Shown in pieces: positions 1 through 8,476 of a stretch of DNA of 58,306 nucleotides. The notes under the pieces were generated by a model. The model did no database searches and was not told the origin of the DNA. It worked only from the letters and a program-made list of their open reading frames with translations. Made by a program: the position numbers and the translations under genes. Source of the stretch: an uncultured Prevotellaceae bacterium (lineage in GTDB: Bacteria; Bacteroidota; Bacteroidia; Bacteroidales; Bacteroidaceae); assembly GCA_947176895.1 (NCBI GenBank), contig CAMWSK010000015.1, positions 1 to 58,306 on the forward strand, in the 5' to 3' direction. Position 1 is the stretch's first letter, and each line of letters opens with the position of its first letter.

Positions 1-78
1 TGGAATCAGCCCTTATTTTTCAGAATCTAAAAAAGTTTAGCGGACAGTAATAATTGTTTATCAATCATTTATCTGTAA

Positions 79-266
79 TCTCTTCATAAGAGAGGGACTA
101 TCGAGTGCAAAGTTATATAAAATATCGCAGATAAGAAATTTTTACAAAAAAATATAAACGATTACTTCAAAAAGTATCTCTGAATTTAGTAAAAGCGTCA
201 GGAAGTGAAATTCTATATATTGATTTTGAACACGTTTCAAGACAATGTCCCTCTCTTATGAAGAGA
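79..266. promoter_or_regulatory. Candidate invertible promoter segment
   Basis: A perfect 20-bp inverted repeat flanks 148 bp of AT-rich DNA: the left arm at 79-98 reads TCTCTTCATAAGAGAGGGAC and the right arm at 247-266 is its exact reverse complement. Each arm contains a small internal palindrome (TCTCTT/AAGAGA), as recombinase half-sites often do. A Bacteroidetes-type -7 box lies inside, near the left arm, and points left. Inversion would move it to about 230-237 pointing right at the lipoprotein genes that begin at 431. This is the architecture of phase-variable promoters in Bacteroidales. No invertase gene is visible in the window, so the recombinase would act from elsewhere. The repeat is seen directly; inversion is inferred. 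Confidence 0.6.
108..115 (-). promoter_or_regulatory. Promoter -7 box inside the inverted repeat
   Basis: On the minus strand this reads TAACTTTG, a full match to the Bacteroidetes -7 consensus TAnnTTTG. A TTTC at 135-138 (minus strand) stands 19 bp upstream as an imperfect -33 box. Transcription would start near 101 and run left through the left repeat arm out of the window. The opposite end of the segment has only a weaker rightward match, TGATTTTG at 221-228. Confidence 0.5.
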
Positions 267-430
267 GTAACCGATGTGTTCGTGACCAACAATGGACATG
301 TATGGCGGATAAAGGGGCTGGATGCTTGTGTGAGGCTGTGAATATAAATAGAAAAAGGCGACTCAGGCCCCGTCTTTCAAAAACAATATTAATGCCTGTA
401 GGGCTTGCAGGCACAAAACAAAAAAAACAA

Positions 431-889
431 ATGAAAAAGTTTTTTCTTTTATCAACTGGGGTGTTGGCTTTGGCCTCTTGTACTACAATCACCAAAACAG
501 CCAGTGATGTAGATGTTCCGTCATCTTTGTATTCCGCTACTGTGGCAGACTTGGAAGTGTCTCCCGAGCGCGTGACCTACACAATGACTCCCAGCAAGGA
601 AATTCAGCGTGGCGGTCTTGCTAATGTGAAGAGAGCTGTAGAAAGCGAGGCTTTAACCAAGAACGGCAATGCAGACATTTTGGTAGAGCCCGAGTACATC
701 ATCAGCCAGAAGAAAGGTCTGTTCAGCAAGAAGATTACCTCTATCACCGTAACCGGCCGCCCCGCAAAGTACGCCAACTTCCACTCTCTGAGTGACAGCG
801 TTTGGTGCAACGATGTGTTCCGTGCCGGCTACAAGAACAGCGTGAAAGATGGCAAAGGAGGTATCCTCAAAGGCATGTTTGGTAAATAA
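431..889 (+). CDS. Small outer-membrane-type lipoprotein, unknown function
   Basis: A 152-residue protein with a lipoprotein signal (MKKFFLLSTGVLALASC, cysteine at residue 17), so it is probably anchored in an envelope membrane. An in-frame ATG exists further upstream at 245, inside the right repeat arm, but 431 is preferred because it puts the signal peptide at the N-terminus. The mature part carries the motifs YTMTPSK, RGGLANVKR, ESEAL.KNG and TVTGRPA.Y, all repeated in the next gene, so the two are tandem paralogues (17-bp gap). No enzymatic motif is visible. Its expression may depend on the invertible segment upstream. I do not recognise a named family; function unknown. Confidence 0.8.
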   Translation: MKKFFLLSTGVLALASCTTITKTASDVDVPSSLYSATVADLEVSPERVTYTMTPSKEIQRGGLANVKRAVESEALTKNGNADILVEPEYIISQKKGLFSKKITSITVTGRPAKYANFHSLSDSVWCNDVFRAGYKNSVKDGKGGILKGMFGK

Positions 890-906
890 CCAGTCACGTA
901 AATAGC

Positions 907-1941
907 ATGAAGAAGCTATTTGTTTTATTAGTGCCCGTCCTTGTCGCCCTGTCATCTTGCACGACAGTGAACAAAACGGCAAAGACGGCGGACATCAGTG
1001 CCTCAATAAGGAATGCCTCTGTGGCAGACCTTGATGTGGCACCCCGGCGTGTGACGTATACGATGACTCCGAGCAAGGCCGTCCGTCGCGGCGGTTTGGC
1101 CAACATCAAGCGTGTGGCGGAATCGGAGGCCCTGGAGAAGAATGGTGGCGGTGATGTGTTGGTTAATCCGGAATTTACGGTGACCAAGCGTCGCGGCCTG
1201 TTCAGCAGCAAAGTGACCTCTGTTACGGTAACCGGTCGTCCTGCCAACTATACCCATGTGCGCAGTTTGCCCGATAGCGTTTGGTGTAATCCTGTGTTCA
1301 GAGGTGTGCCTCAGTACAGCCACTCTACTCATACTGATGGCGTAAGCAGCCGTTCGAAGACCGTGAAAAAAGAGCCGCTCTCAGCTGCTGTGCCCCAGAA
1401 GAAGTGGACCCACATGTTGCGTGTGGGTTTCGGAGCGAATACCTTCAGTATAAACTCTGATTTTGAAGATCGCATGGAGGCTCGCGTAGGTTTTACCGCG
1501 AGCTATGAGGCGAACCGTGCCATAGGCCGTAAGGGTGCTTATTATGGATTTGACGTGACCATCGGAAGCCGTGGCTATTCGATTGATACTGACGGAATGT
1601 ATGTGTCCTATGAAGATGAGAAAAAGTTTGACCAACTTGTGCCAGGCATACACGTTACGCCGCTCATCCTGGGATGGAAGTTTAACGTAGCAAAGAATGT
1701 GGCTCTTGACCCGCATTTCGGCGTTTATCTTGGTGGCGATTTCTCGACCGATGACACGCTTCTTGATTGGGCTTTTGATTCCGGTTGGAAGCTTGGCATA
1801 GGCGTTTGGTTTAAGAGGAAGTTCGCCTTGGACTTCACTTATCAAGGAGGTTTCGTGGATCATGAAGCAGAGTGGGGCTATGACTATGCTAATCTGGGTC
1901 ACACCAGCAACAGCATGGTCCGTTTGACATACGCTTTCTGA
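907..1941 (+). CDS. Lipoprotein domain fused to an outer-membrane beta-barrel
   Basis: A 344-residue protein. Residues 1-18 form a lipoprotein signal (LVALSSC). Residues about 19-130 repeat the upstream lipoprotein almost motif for motif (YTMTPSK, RRGGLANIKR, ESEALEKNGG, SVTVTGRPANY, DSVWCNPVF). After a polar linker, residues about 170-344 look like a small outer-membrane beta-barrel: alternating hydrophobic strands, many Gly/Tyr/Phe and a C-terminal phenylalanine (MVRLTYAF) as BAM substrates have. It therefore seems to be a duplicate of gene 431-889 that gained a porin-like domain. A lipidated barrel is odd but has precedents such as TamL. Probably co-transcribed with the upstream gene and ended by the terminator at 1972. 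Function unknown. Confidence 0.75.
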   Translation: MKKLFVLLVPVLVALSSCTTVNKTAKTADISASIRNASVADLDVAPRRVTYTMTPSKAVRRGGLANIKRVAESEALEKNGGGDVLVNPEFTVTKRRGLFSSKVTSVTVTGRPANYTHVRSLPDSVWCNPVFRGVPQYSHSTHTDGVSSRSKTVKKEPLSAAVPQKKWTHMLRVGFGANTFSINSDFEDRMEARVGFTASYEANRAIGRKGAYYGFDVTIGSRGYSIDTDGMYVSYEDEKKFDQLVPGIHVTPLILGWKFNVAKNVALDPHFGVYLGGDFSTDDTLLDWAFDSGWKLGIGVWFKRKFALDFTYQGGFVDHEAEWGYDYANLGHTSNSMVRLTYAF

Positions 1942-1971
1942 TAGGCCTGCATTATTTTGTGAGGCGTATAG

Positions 1972-2011
1972 CAGCCCAAAAGTCGGACAAGAACTTTTGG
2001 GCTGTTTTTTT
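1972..2011 (+). terminator. Rho-independent terminator
   Basis: A perfect 12-bp stem CAGCCCAAAAGT (1972-1983) / ACTTTTGGGCTG (1993-2004) is followed by a run of Ts. It ends the tandem lipoprotein operon. Confidence 0.9.
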
Positions 2012-2019
2012 GTTAACGA

Positions 2020-2040
2020 AAAAACATCAACATGCCTTTT
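2020..2040. repeat. Single unit of the 16-bp palindromic repeat family
   Basis: AAACATCAACATGCC with an A-run before and a T-run after; the palindrome centre is at 2029-2030. It matches the fourth unit of the 58.2-kb array and lies directly behind a terminator, like most members of the family in this window. Confidence 0.55.
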
Positions 2041-2125
2041 TGGGGGGGCACAAAGTAAACCTTAATTACGGCAAAGTCCCATATTTGTCCGCCCTTTTGT
2101 CCTTCTCTCCGGATGAAGGTCTTAT

Positions 2126-2323
2126 CTATTCTTTTAGCCAGAAAAGTTCGTTCACCGTCTTCCCGAAATAGGCAGAAAGCTTCAGAGCCAACTCCGTACT
2201 AGGAATAAATTTATTATTCTCAATGGCGAAAATCGTTTGGCGGCTCACGCCGATGACCTCGGCCAGTTGGGCCTGGCTGATGCGCTTCACGGCGCGTTCC
2301 ACTCGCAGATTATTGTCTATCAT
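2126..2323 (-). CDS. XRE-family (Cro/CI-type) transcriptional regulator
   Basis: A 65-residue single-domain DNA-binding protein. It is a minimal helix-turn-helix of the HTH_3 type: the segment ISQAQLAEVIGVSRQTIFAIENN (about residues 15-37) is the HTH, followed by KLSAYFGKTVNELFWL, the usual end of this family. Its start overlaps the 3' end of the upstream membrane-protein gene by 14 bp, so the two are translationally coupled. Small XRE proteins paired with a membrane protein are common in Bacteroidetes and Firmicutes; the regulator probably represses its own promoter at 2806-2837, where palindromic GTAAAG sequences occur. Target genes beyond itself cannot be told. Confidence 0.9.
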   Translation of the reverse strand: MIDNNLRVERAVKRISQAQLAEVIGVSRQTIFAIENNKFIPSTELALKLSAYFGKTVNELFWLKE

Positions 2324-2774
2324 GGCGCATCTTTATTTGGTTAATGAACAGAGAGCCTTTGAAGATTACCAGATAAATCACTATCAGCAAAGGGAGGTTC
2401 GTACACATGGAAGTGACATAGTGGAAGGCTGCAAATTCATCAAAAGGAATGTGATGAACGAGAACGTTGGTGAGTGACATGACAATCATGTTCACAACAA
2501 AGTCATACATCACCACGATGAAAACCGCTCTTGCCCGCAGACTTTGGATGTATTCGTCCTCATTTCTTTCCTGTGAGATGCAAATCGTCATCAGGGAAAG
2601 AAACGGGAGACCGGTGGCAAGGAAGGTCAGAATGGCCGGTGTCTCTCTGAGATTCAGGGTGACAAGCCCGCTGTCAATAGCCACATAACACAATGCAAAA
2701 ACCAATGAGGCCAGCAACATCCACCAGCCAACCTTCTGGCAAGCGTGGGGAAGCAAATAAGATTTTTTGTTCAT
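2310..2774 (-). CDS. Small integral membrane protein paired with an XRE regulator
   Basis: A 154-residue protein with four predicted hydrophobic segments (around residues 17-35, 46-63, 84-106 and 125-143) and a short basic C-terminus. No catalytic motif is visible. It is first in a two-gene operon with the XRE regulator, which overlaps its end. By analogy with other pairs of this layout it may be a DUF2178-like membrane protein whose level is controlled by the regulator, but I cannot assign a function. A strong promoter lies 25-60 bp upstream of the start. Confidence 0.75.
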   Translation of the reverse strand: MNKKSYLLPHACQKVGWWMLLASLVFALCYVAIDSGLVTLNLRETPAILTFLATGLPFLSLMTICISQERNEDEYIQSLRARAVFIVVMYDFVVNMIVMSLTNVLVHHIPFDEFAAFHYVTSMCTNLPLLIVIYLVIFKGSLFINQIKMRHDRQ

Positions 2775-2789
2775 AGGATAGTTTGATTA

Positions 2790-2837
2790 GTAAAGTTTGA
2801 TGTTGCAAAAGTAAAGAATACTTTACAACAAAACAAA
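2790..2837 (-). promoter_or_regulatory. Promoter and probable operator of the membrane protein/XRE operon
   Basis: On the minus strand TTTG (2834-2837) is followed after exactly 20 bp by TACTTTTG (2806-2813), a textbook Bacteroidetes promoter. The spacer contains the palindrome GTAAAG-AATA-CTTTAC (2811-2826). A further GTAAAG lies at 2790-2795, 21 bp from the first, next to the expected start site. This is a plausible binding site for the XRE protein. Confidence 0.65.
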
Positions 2838-2943
2838 CAAACTTGACCAAAAAGTGGAACGAGGTATCACTTTTAACGTTTATTGTGAGTAAACAGATGA
2901 AAGGGAAGTCCTCATATTTTTCCCATCTGATGTTTGAAGGAAC

Positions 2944-4602
2944 TTAATATTTGAAGGAACTGCCGCCTGCAAACTCGCGGAGGAGCGAGGTGGGTGGCAC
3001 TTGGTCGCCGGGAACGGGCACCAGATAACCGAGGAATTTGCGCAGACGGCTGGCCTCGGCATATTCGGGTTCACGTTCGCCCACCTGTTGCAGGATGGGC
3101 ATCACTTGTTCGCGGATGACATTCAATTCGTAGAGCAGGGCAGAGTTGAAAGTGGCATCGGCCTCTTCCTGATAGGGATAAATCCATCTCTTTTCGCCCT
3201 GTTCCACGGAACGGCGGCGATGGATGGTCTCTGTGGCAGGATAGTTGCGGTAGCGGTAGTCCCGCAGGATGCGGCGCAGCAAGCGGATGTCGCTGGTGGG
3301 GATGTTGTTGTGGTCGTCCAAAGCGATGGTGCTGAGCGGGGAAACGAAGATGCGGTATTTGCTTTCTTCGGGAATCTGACTGCTTAGGATGGGGTTGAGG
3401 GCATGATTGCCTTCCAGGATGATGACATCGTTTTGCCCGATCTGCAGATAGTTGCCCTCGAAGACGCTCTTGCCCGAGGGGAAATCGTAGCGGGGAAGTT
3501 CCACGCGTTCCCCCTTCAGGAGGGCGGTCATGTGTTCGTTGAACAGCTCCGTGTTCACGGCCTCGATGTGTTCAAAGTCGAACTCTCCGTTCTCGGCTCG
3601 CGGTGATTTCTCACGGTCAACGAAGTAGTTGTCTGTGCTGATGGCGTGGGGACGCATGCCGCAGCAAAGCAATTGGATAGCCAATCGCTTGCTGGTAGTG
3701 GTCTTTCCGCTTGAGCTTGGGCCGGCAATCAGCACGATTTTGGCGTTTCGTTCTTTGATCTCGTCGGCAATGCGGGTAAGTTTGCGTTCTTGCAGTGCTT
3801 CGGCCACGTTGATCAGTTCGGTGACGCTTCCCGCTTTGATGGCCGTGTTCAGTTCACCCACGGTGCGCACCCCCATGATATCGAGCCATCTTTGGTGTTC
3901 GGCGATGGCGGCCATGGCCTTGGGTTGGGGGGAATCCTGGACAAGCTCTGCGGGGTTCTCTTGCGAGGGGACACGCAGCAGCAGGCCGTCGGCCATGCGT
4001 TCCAGGTGGAAAAGATGCAGTTGTCCCGTGTTGGTAAGCAGGGAGGAGTAGAAATAGTCCACCGTGTTCTCCAGTTGATAGTAATAGGTGTAGAGCGAAC
4101 TTTGGGTTTCGAGCAGTTGCACCTTACTTTCCATGCCCCGGCCTCTGAATACCTCGATAGCTTCTTCGATGGGGCATTGTATCCGATGGATGGGCAGGTT
4201 GGCACTGACAATCTCGCGCATACGGCAGAGCAGGGCTTGCGCGTCTTCGTCTTTCACGGACCGCCCTATGCGCAGACGGCAATAGTATCCCTGGCTTACG
4301 GTGCCTTCCATGATGTATTGTCCGCCGGGGAACACGTCTTCCACGGCTTTGGCCAGTACCAGAAAGAGGCTGCGCACATAGGTGTGCATGCCGCTGTCAT
4401 CGTGCAGTGTCAGGAATTGCACGTCCTTGGAGTTGTAGAACCGATAGTTGAGGCCCTGTGATTTGTTGTTGACGTATGCCGCGATGGGGCCGTAGTCCAA
4501 TTGGAGTCCGCTTTGTTTGTACACATCCATCAGGCTGCATCCCAAGGGCATTTGCAGGCTGGTTTTGTTATTCTTTATTCGGATTGTTATGCTGTTGGGC
4601 AT
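2944..4602 (-). CDS. TGS-domain nucleoside (uridine) kinase
   Basis: A 552-residue cytoplasmic protein of the P-loop uridine kinase/phosphoribulokinase superfamily fused to tRNA-synthetase-like N-terminal domains. Residues 1-60 resemble a TGS domain, residues about 65-200 the ThrRS-type second additional domain, and the kinase begins near residue 287 with the Walker A sequence IAGPSSSGKTTTSKRL. A Walker-B-like DVIILEGNHAL segment and the RRIL.RDYR...TETIHR motif follow, both typical of this family. It likely phosphorylates uridine or cytidine with ATP or GTP. Its start overlaps the end of the OmpA-type gene by 35 bp, so it is probably last in the minus-strand operon. The fusion is widespread in Bacteroidetes and Thermotogae; the role of the synthetase-like part is unknown. 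Confidence 0.85.
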   Translation of the reverse strand: MPNSITIRIKNNKTSLQMPLGCSLMDVYKQSGLQLDYGPIAAYVNNKSQGLNYRFYNSKDVQFLTLHDDSGMHTYVRSLFLVLAKAVEDVFPGGQYIMEGTVSQGYYCRLRIGRSVKDEDAQALLCRMREIVSANLPIHRIQCPIEEAIEVFRGRGMESKVQLLETQSSLYTYYYQLENTVDYFYSSLLTNTGQLHLFHLERMADGLLLRVPSQENPAELVQDSPQPKAMAAIAEHQRWLDIMGVRTVGELNTAIKAGSVTELINVAEALQERKLTRIADEIKERNAKIVLIAGPSSSGKTTTSKRLAIQLLCCGMRPHAISTDNYFVDREKSPRAENGEFDFEHIEAVNTELFNEHMTALLKGERVELPRYDFPSGKSVFEGNYLQIGQNDVIILEGNHALNPILSSQIPEESKYRIFVSPLSTIALDDHNNIPTSDIRLLRRILRDYRYRNYPATETIHRRRSVEQGEKRWIYPYQEEADATFNSALLYELNVIREQVMPILQQVGEREPEYAEASRLRKFLGYLVPVPGDQVPPTSLLREFAGGSSFKY

Positions 4603-6616
4603 TTGGAGTTGTGTTTGGGGTGGATGTTATATGGTCGAACAGACCGTAGGTTGTGCGCAACACACGAAATTCCGTGCGGCGGTTGAGGGCGTTGCACACT
4701 TCCTGTTGCGTTTCGTCCTTCAGGTTTGTGATGAAGGCTTCGGTCAACGTGTCGCCTTGCGTGAGCCAGGGATTGCGTTCGGCTATCTTGCGTGTCACCA
4801 CTTTCGGACGCTCTTCACCATAGCCTACGGGCGACAGGCGGTCGGCGGCAATGCCTTTGTCTATCAGGTAGCGCACCACGCTCTCGGCACGCCGTTGGCT
4901 GAGTCTGAGGTTGTAGGCATCTGCTCCGCGGTAATCGCAATGCGAGGCCAGTTCGATGGTGATGTTGGGGTTCAGGTTCAGCAGGTCTACGAGCGAATCA
5001 AGCGCTTGCGAGCTTTCCGGCGTGATGTCGGCGCGGTCAAACTCATAGAACACGTTTCGCACCAATACCGGGGCCGTGATGCTGGAGAGGGCGAACTGCA
5101 ACACATATTCCCGGCTCACCGAACTGGTGTCCACCTGCAGTTCTTCCTTGTGGTTGAGGTAGCCCTTGCAGGTACCCAGCAACACATAGCGCACGTGGGG
5201 CCGGATAACCTCTACAAAGCTGCCGTCGCTGCGCACGCTGATTTTCTTGTTGGTGCCGTCGTCCCCCACCATATACACCAGTCCCTCGGGAAGTTCGTAC
5301 CCGTCCTTCTCATATACCCATCCTTTCACGGTCTGCAACACCTCGGGACATTCAAAGCTGTAGATGTGGTCCCAGCCGCGGGCATCGCCCCGGTTGCTGG
5401 AGAAGAATCCCCGGTTGTGCACTCCCGCGAAGGTCATGCCGAAGTCGTCTCCGGCACTGTTCATGGGGCTTTTCATGTTTTCAATGCGCCATTCATTGGA
5501 AACCGTGTCCTGCTTGGCGCAGAAAAGGTCCAGTCCGCCCATTCCCGGATGGCCGTCGCTGGAGAAATACAGGTCGCCATTGTAGCGGAAGGTGGGGAAC
5601 ATTTCGTTTCCCGGACTGTTGATTTGTGGTCCCAGGTTCTCCACTCCGCCCAAACCGTTGTCGTTGATGGGGAAGCGCCAGATGTCCAGCCCGCCTTCGC
5701 CTCCGGGCATATCGCTCACGAAGTAAAGCCATGCCCCGTCCGGGGACACGGCGGGGTGGGCGAAATTGCTCAGCGTGTCCTGGCTGATGGGCACTATCGT
5801 GGGCTTGCTCCACGAGGCATCGCTGCGTTCGCTTTTGTATATCTGGGCATAACGGGGATATTGTGCATCGTAGGTGCAGCGGGTGAAGTACATCGTTTTG
5901 CCATCGGGAGAGAAGCACACCGTTCCCTCGTCGAACTCGCTGTTCACCTCGCTTTCCACCTTTTCCACCGGTTGCCACTTGCCTTGCTCGTCCTTCTTCG
6001 AGTAGAAGATGTCCGAGTTTTTCGTGCCTGTGATGCCGCTTATCTCGTCTCCCGTGGCCTGCGGACGTGTGGAGGTGAGGTAGAGCTGGTCCCAATCGTC
6101 GCCGTAGAGCACGGGGCAGAGGTCGCTTCTGCGGGCGTTCATCAGGGGGTCTTTCTTAACGGTGTGCAGCGTGGGGCGCTCTTTCCACGCCTTGGCTTGC
6201 GATGCTCCGCGCAATCCTGTCACGCCTAAGGGGTGATTGGGAAAACTGTCCAGAAAAGCCTGATAGTTCTTCACGGCGTTTTTGTAATCGCCCTGCTTGT
6301 GTTGCATCTGAGCCAGGCGCAGAACAGCCGTAGAATCGCCGGCTCCGAAGCGGATGGCGTTCTGATAAGCCGCGATAGCCTTGGCGTTGTAGTTGATGCG
6401 CCGATAGCATTCAGCCATCTTCCAGGCTCGTTCCCCTCGTTTGGGCTTGTCCTTCACGGGGGTGTGCTGATAGGCTTTCTTGTATTCGGCGGCGGCATCG
6501 AAGTACTCGCCCACGGCCAGGAAGGCGTCGCCTTTCTTCATATACGAGTCTGCCCCGCAGGCTTGAAGCAGCAGGGTGGCGATACAGGCATAGGCAAAAA
6601 GGCGTGTTTTTCTCAT
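4568..6616 (-). CDS. OmpA-family lipoprotein with TPR and PD40 propeller
   Basis: A 682-residue envelope protein. It has a lipoprotein signal (ATLLLQAC, cysteine at residue 20), TPR-like helices at about 25-150, a WD40/PD40-type beta-propeller at about 165-430 (repeated SPDG..LYF and YFSSDG motifs), a carboxypeptidase-regulatory-like domain at about 435-510, and a C-terminal OmpA peptidoglycan-binding domain at about 535-650 (FYEFDRADI, LASHCDYRG, NLRLSQRRAESV). The order TPR-PD40-OmpA is that of PorE-like lipoproteins of Bacteroidetes, which tether outer-membrane complexes to peptidoglycan. A type IX secretion role is possible, but no other por genes are here, so this stays open. It lies between topB (30-bp gap) and the nucleoside kinase (overlap). 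Confidence 0.85.
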   Translation of the reverse strand: MRKTRLFAYACIATLLLQACGADSYMKKGDAFLAVGEYFDAAAEYKKAYQHTPVKDKPKRGERAWKMAECYRRINYNAKAIAAYQNAIRFGAGDSTAVLRLAQMQHKQGDYKNAVKNYQAFLDSFPNHPLGVTGLRGASQAKAWKERPTLHTVKKDPLMNARRSDLCPVLYGDDWDQLYLTSTRPQATGDEISGITGTKNSDIFYSKKDEQGKWQPVEKVESEVNSEFDEGTVCFSPDGKTMYFTRCTYDAQYPRYAQIYKSERSDASWSKPTIVPISQDTLSNFAHPAVSPDGAWLYFVSDMPGGEGGLDIWRFPINDNGLGGVENLGPQINSPGNEMFPTFRYNGDLYFSSDGHPGMGGLDLFCAKQDTVSNEWRIENMKSPMNSAGDDFGMTFAGVHNRGFFSSNRGDARGWDHIYSFECPEVLQTVKGWVYEKDGYELPEGLVYMVGDDGTNKKISVRSDGSFVEVIRPHVRYVLLGTCKGYLNHKEELQVDTSSVSREYVLQFALSSITAPVLVRNVFYEFDRADITPESSQALDSLVDLLNLNPNITIELASHCDYRGADAYNLRLSQRRAESVVRYLIDKGIAADRLSPVGYGEERPKVVTRKIAERNPWLTQGDTLTEAFITNLKDETQQEVCNALNRRTEFRVLRTTYGLFDHITSTPNTTPNAQQHNNPNKE

Positions 6617-6646
6617 TATAATATTATAAACGGCGGGAGTCGCGTT

Positions 6647-8452
6647 TTATTGTGCGGGAATGTGGTGACGGCTGTTGTCGGCCAATACGGTCTGAACCAC
6701 CTCGCCCACCATCTGCTTCAGTTCGGCGACAAAGGCCGTGGCCTCGTATTCGCGGCGTTCAATCCGGCGGAGTTTCTTCTCCCACATACCAGTCAGTTCG
6801 GCGCTTTTCAACAGGTCGTTTTGTATAAGTCTGATAAGTTCGACACCCGTGGGCGTGGCATACAGGCTTTTCTTCTGCTTGCCGATATAATGACGGCGGA
6901 AGAGCGTCTCGATGATGGCGGCACGCGTGCTGGGCCTGCCGATTCCGTTCTCTTTCAGTGACTCGCGCAGTGTCTCGTCTTCCACGAACCGGCCTGCCGT
7001 CTCCATGGCCCGCAACAGGGTGGCTTCGGTGTACGGTTTCGGGGGTGTGGTCTGTTTCTCGGTGAGGGTAGGGGTGTGTTCCCCGCTCTCTCCCTTGACG
7101 AATGTGGGCAGGCTTTTCTCCTCTGTCGCATCCTCCTCTTTATCTCCCTTCCAGATGACGTGCCATGCGGGGTCGGTGATGTGCTTGCCCGTGGCCTTGA
7201 AAGCGATGTCGGCCACTTGCCCCAGTACGGTTGTGGTCTCGAATTTGCAGTCGGGATAGAAAGCGCCGATGAAACGTCGGCATATCATGTCGTAGACGTT
7301 GTTCTCCATCTCGCTCAGTCCCTTGGCCGGCACTCCCGTGGGGATGATGGCATGGTGGTCTGTCACCTTCTTGTTGTCGAACACTTTCTTGCTCTTCTGC
7401 AAGGGCTTGCCTTTGATGCGTTCCATCAGATGGAAGTAAGCGGGCAGACCGTTCAGGATTTGCGGGCACTTGGGATAGATGTCCTCGCTGAGATAGGTGG
7501 TGTCCACACGCGGATAGGTGGTCACCTTTTTCTCGTAAAGTCCTTGGATGAGTTGCAGGGTGAGGTCGGCCGAGTAGCCGAATTTCTTGTTGCATTCCAC
7601 CTGCAGTCCGGTGAGGTCGAACAACCGGGGCGGAGCTTCCGTGCCCTTTTTCTTCTGCACGTCGGTGACGGTGAACGGCTTCTGCCCTATGGCATCGAGA
7701 GCCGCCTGCCCCTCTTCCTGCGTCTTGAAGCCCCGGTCGCCCTCTTCCATCACGGCGGTGAACAGCACATCGCGGTATACGGTACTTAGTACCCAGTAAG
7801 GAGTAGGGCGAAAATTCTCTATCTCTTGCTGCCGGCGCACGATGAGCGCCAGCGTGGGCGTCTGCACGCGTCCGATGCTCAGCACACCGCTGTTGCCCGA
7901 ACCTTGCGGACGGTATTTCAGTGTGTAAAGGCGTGTGGCGTTCATGCCCAGCGTCCAGTCGCCTATGGCGCGGCTCAGGCCGGCTTCATAGAGGCTTTGG
8001 TATTCGGACTGGTCTTTCAGATGTTGGAAGCCCTCGCGGATGGCCTCTTCGGTAAGCGAGCTGATCCAAAGGCGCTTCACGGGACATCGTGCGCCTGTCA
8101 TCTGGATGACCCATCGCTGGATGAGCTCACCCTCCTGGCCGGCATCGCCGCAGTTGATGATCATTTCCGCCTCCGACATCAGTCGTTTGATGGTTTGGAA
8201 CTGGCGTTCCACCCCCTTGTCCGCCTTCAGTTTTATGCCGAAGCGCGGGGGAATCATGGGCAGGGCGCTTAGTGTCCACCGCTTCCACAGGTCGTTGTAC
8301 TCGTGTGGCTCTTTCAGTTCGCACAAGTGTCCGAAGGTCCAGGTCACTTGGTAGCCGTTGCCCTCCATGTAGCCGTCGTGTTGCCGGTCGGCTCCCAGCA
8401 CATGGGCGATGTCACGCCCCACGGAGGGTTTCTCTGCTATGCAGACAATCAT
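6647..8452 (-). CDS. topB: DNA topoisomerase III
   Basis: A 601-residue type IA topoisomerase that relaxes or decatenates DNA through a transient 5'-phosphotyrosine. The TOPRIM domain starts with IAEKPSVGRDIA and carries NCGDAGQEGELI (acidic metal-binding residues). The catalytic tyrosine lies in VTTYPRVDTTYLS, about residue 315, and GIGRPSTRAAIIETL closes the core. No C-terminal zinc fingers follow, and the length fits TopB rather than TopA. TopB also occurs on conjugative elements, but here it stands among housekeeping genes without transfer genes. It is probably co-transcribed with trxB upstream (24-bp gap) and the OmpA-type gene downstream. Confidence 0.93.
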   Translation of the reverse strand: MIVCIAEKPSVGRDIAHVLGADRQHDGYMEGNGYQVTWTFGHLCELKEPHEYNDLWKRWTLSALPMIPPRFGIKLKADKGVERQFQTIKRLMSEAEMIINCGDAGQEGELIQRWVIQMTGARCPVKRLWISSLTEEAIREGFQHLKDQSEYQSLYEAGLSRAIGDWTLGMNATRLYTLKYRPQGSGNSGVLSIGRVQTPTLALIVRRQQEIENFRPTPYWVLSTVYRDVLFTAVMEEGDRGFKTQEEGQAALDAIGQKPFTVTDVQKKKGTEAPPRLFDLTGLQVECNKKFGYSADLTLQLIQGLYEKKVTTYPRVDTTYLSEDIYPKCPQILNGLPAYFHLMERIKGKPLQKSKKVFDNKKVTDHHAIIPTGVPAKGLSEMENNVYDMICRRFIGAFYPDCKFETTTVLGQVADIAFKATGKHITDPAWHVIWKGDKEEDATEEKSLPTFVKGESGEHTPTLTEKQTTPPKPYTEATLLRAMETAGRFVEDETLRESLKENGIGRPSTRAAIIETLFRRHYIGKQKKSLYATPTGVELIRLIQNDLLKSAELTGMWEKKLRRIERREYEATAFVAELKQMVGEVVQTVLADNSRHHIPAQ

Positions 8453-8476
8453 TCCGGTCGTGTGATGGTTATGCGG

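Noticed and set aside
245..430. Upstream in-frame start for the first lipoprotein at 245
   Set aside because: It would place the lipoprotein signal 62 residues inside the protein and starts at the edge of the inverted repeat arm.
4517..6229. Long open frames antisense to real genes (for example 4517-6229 plus, 10121-12133 plus, 13871-15874 minus, 48877-50739 minus)
   Set aside because: They lie wholly opposite genes with clear domains, contain low-complexity His/Leu/Arg-rich translations, and follow from codon bias of the real strand.
6647..8452. topB as a sign of a conjugative element
   Set aside because: No relaxase, coupling protein or tra genes; it is embedded in a housekeeping operon between trxB and an OmpA-type gene.
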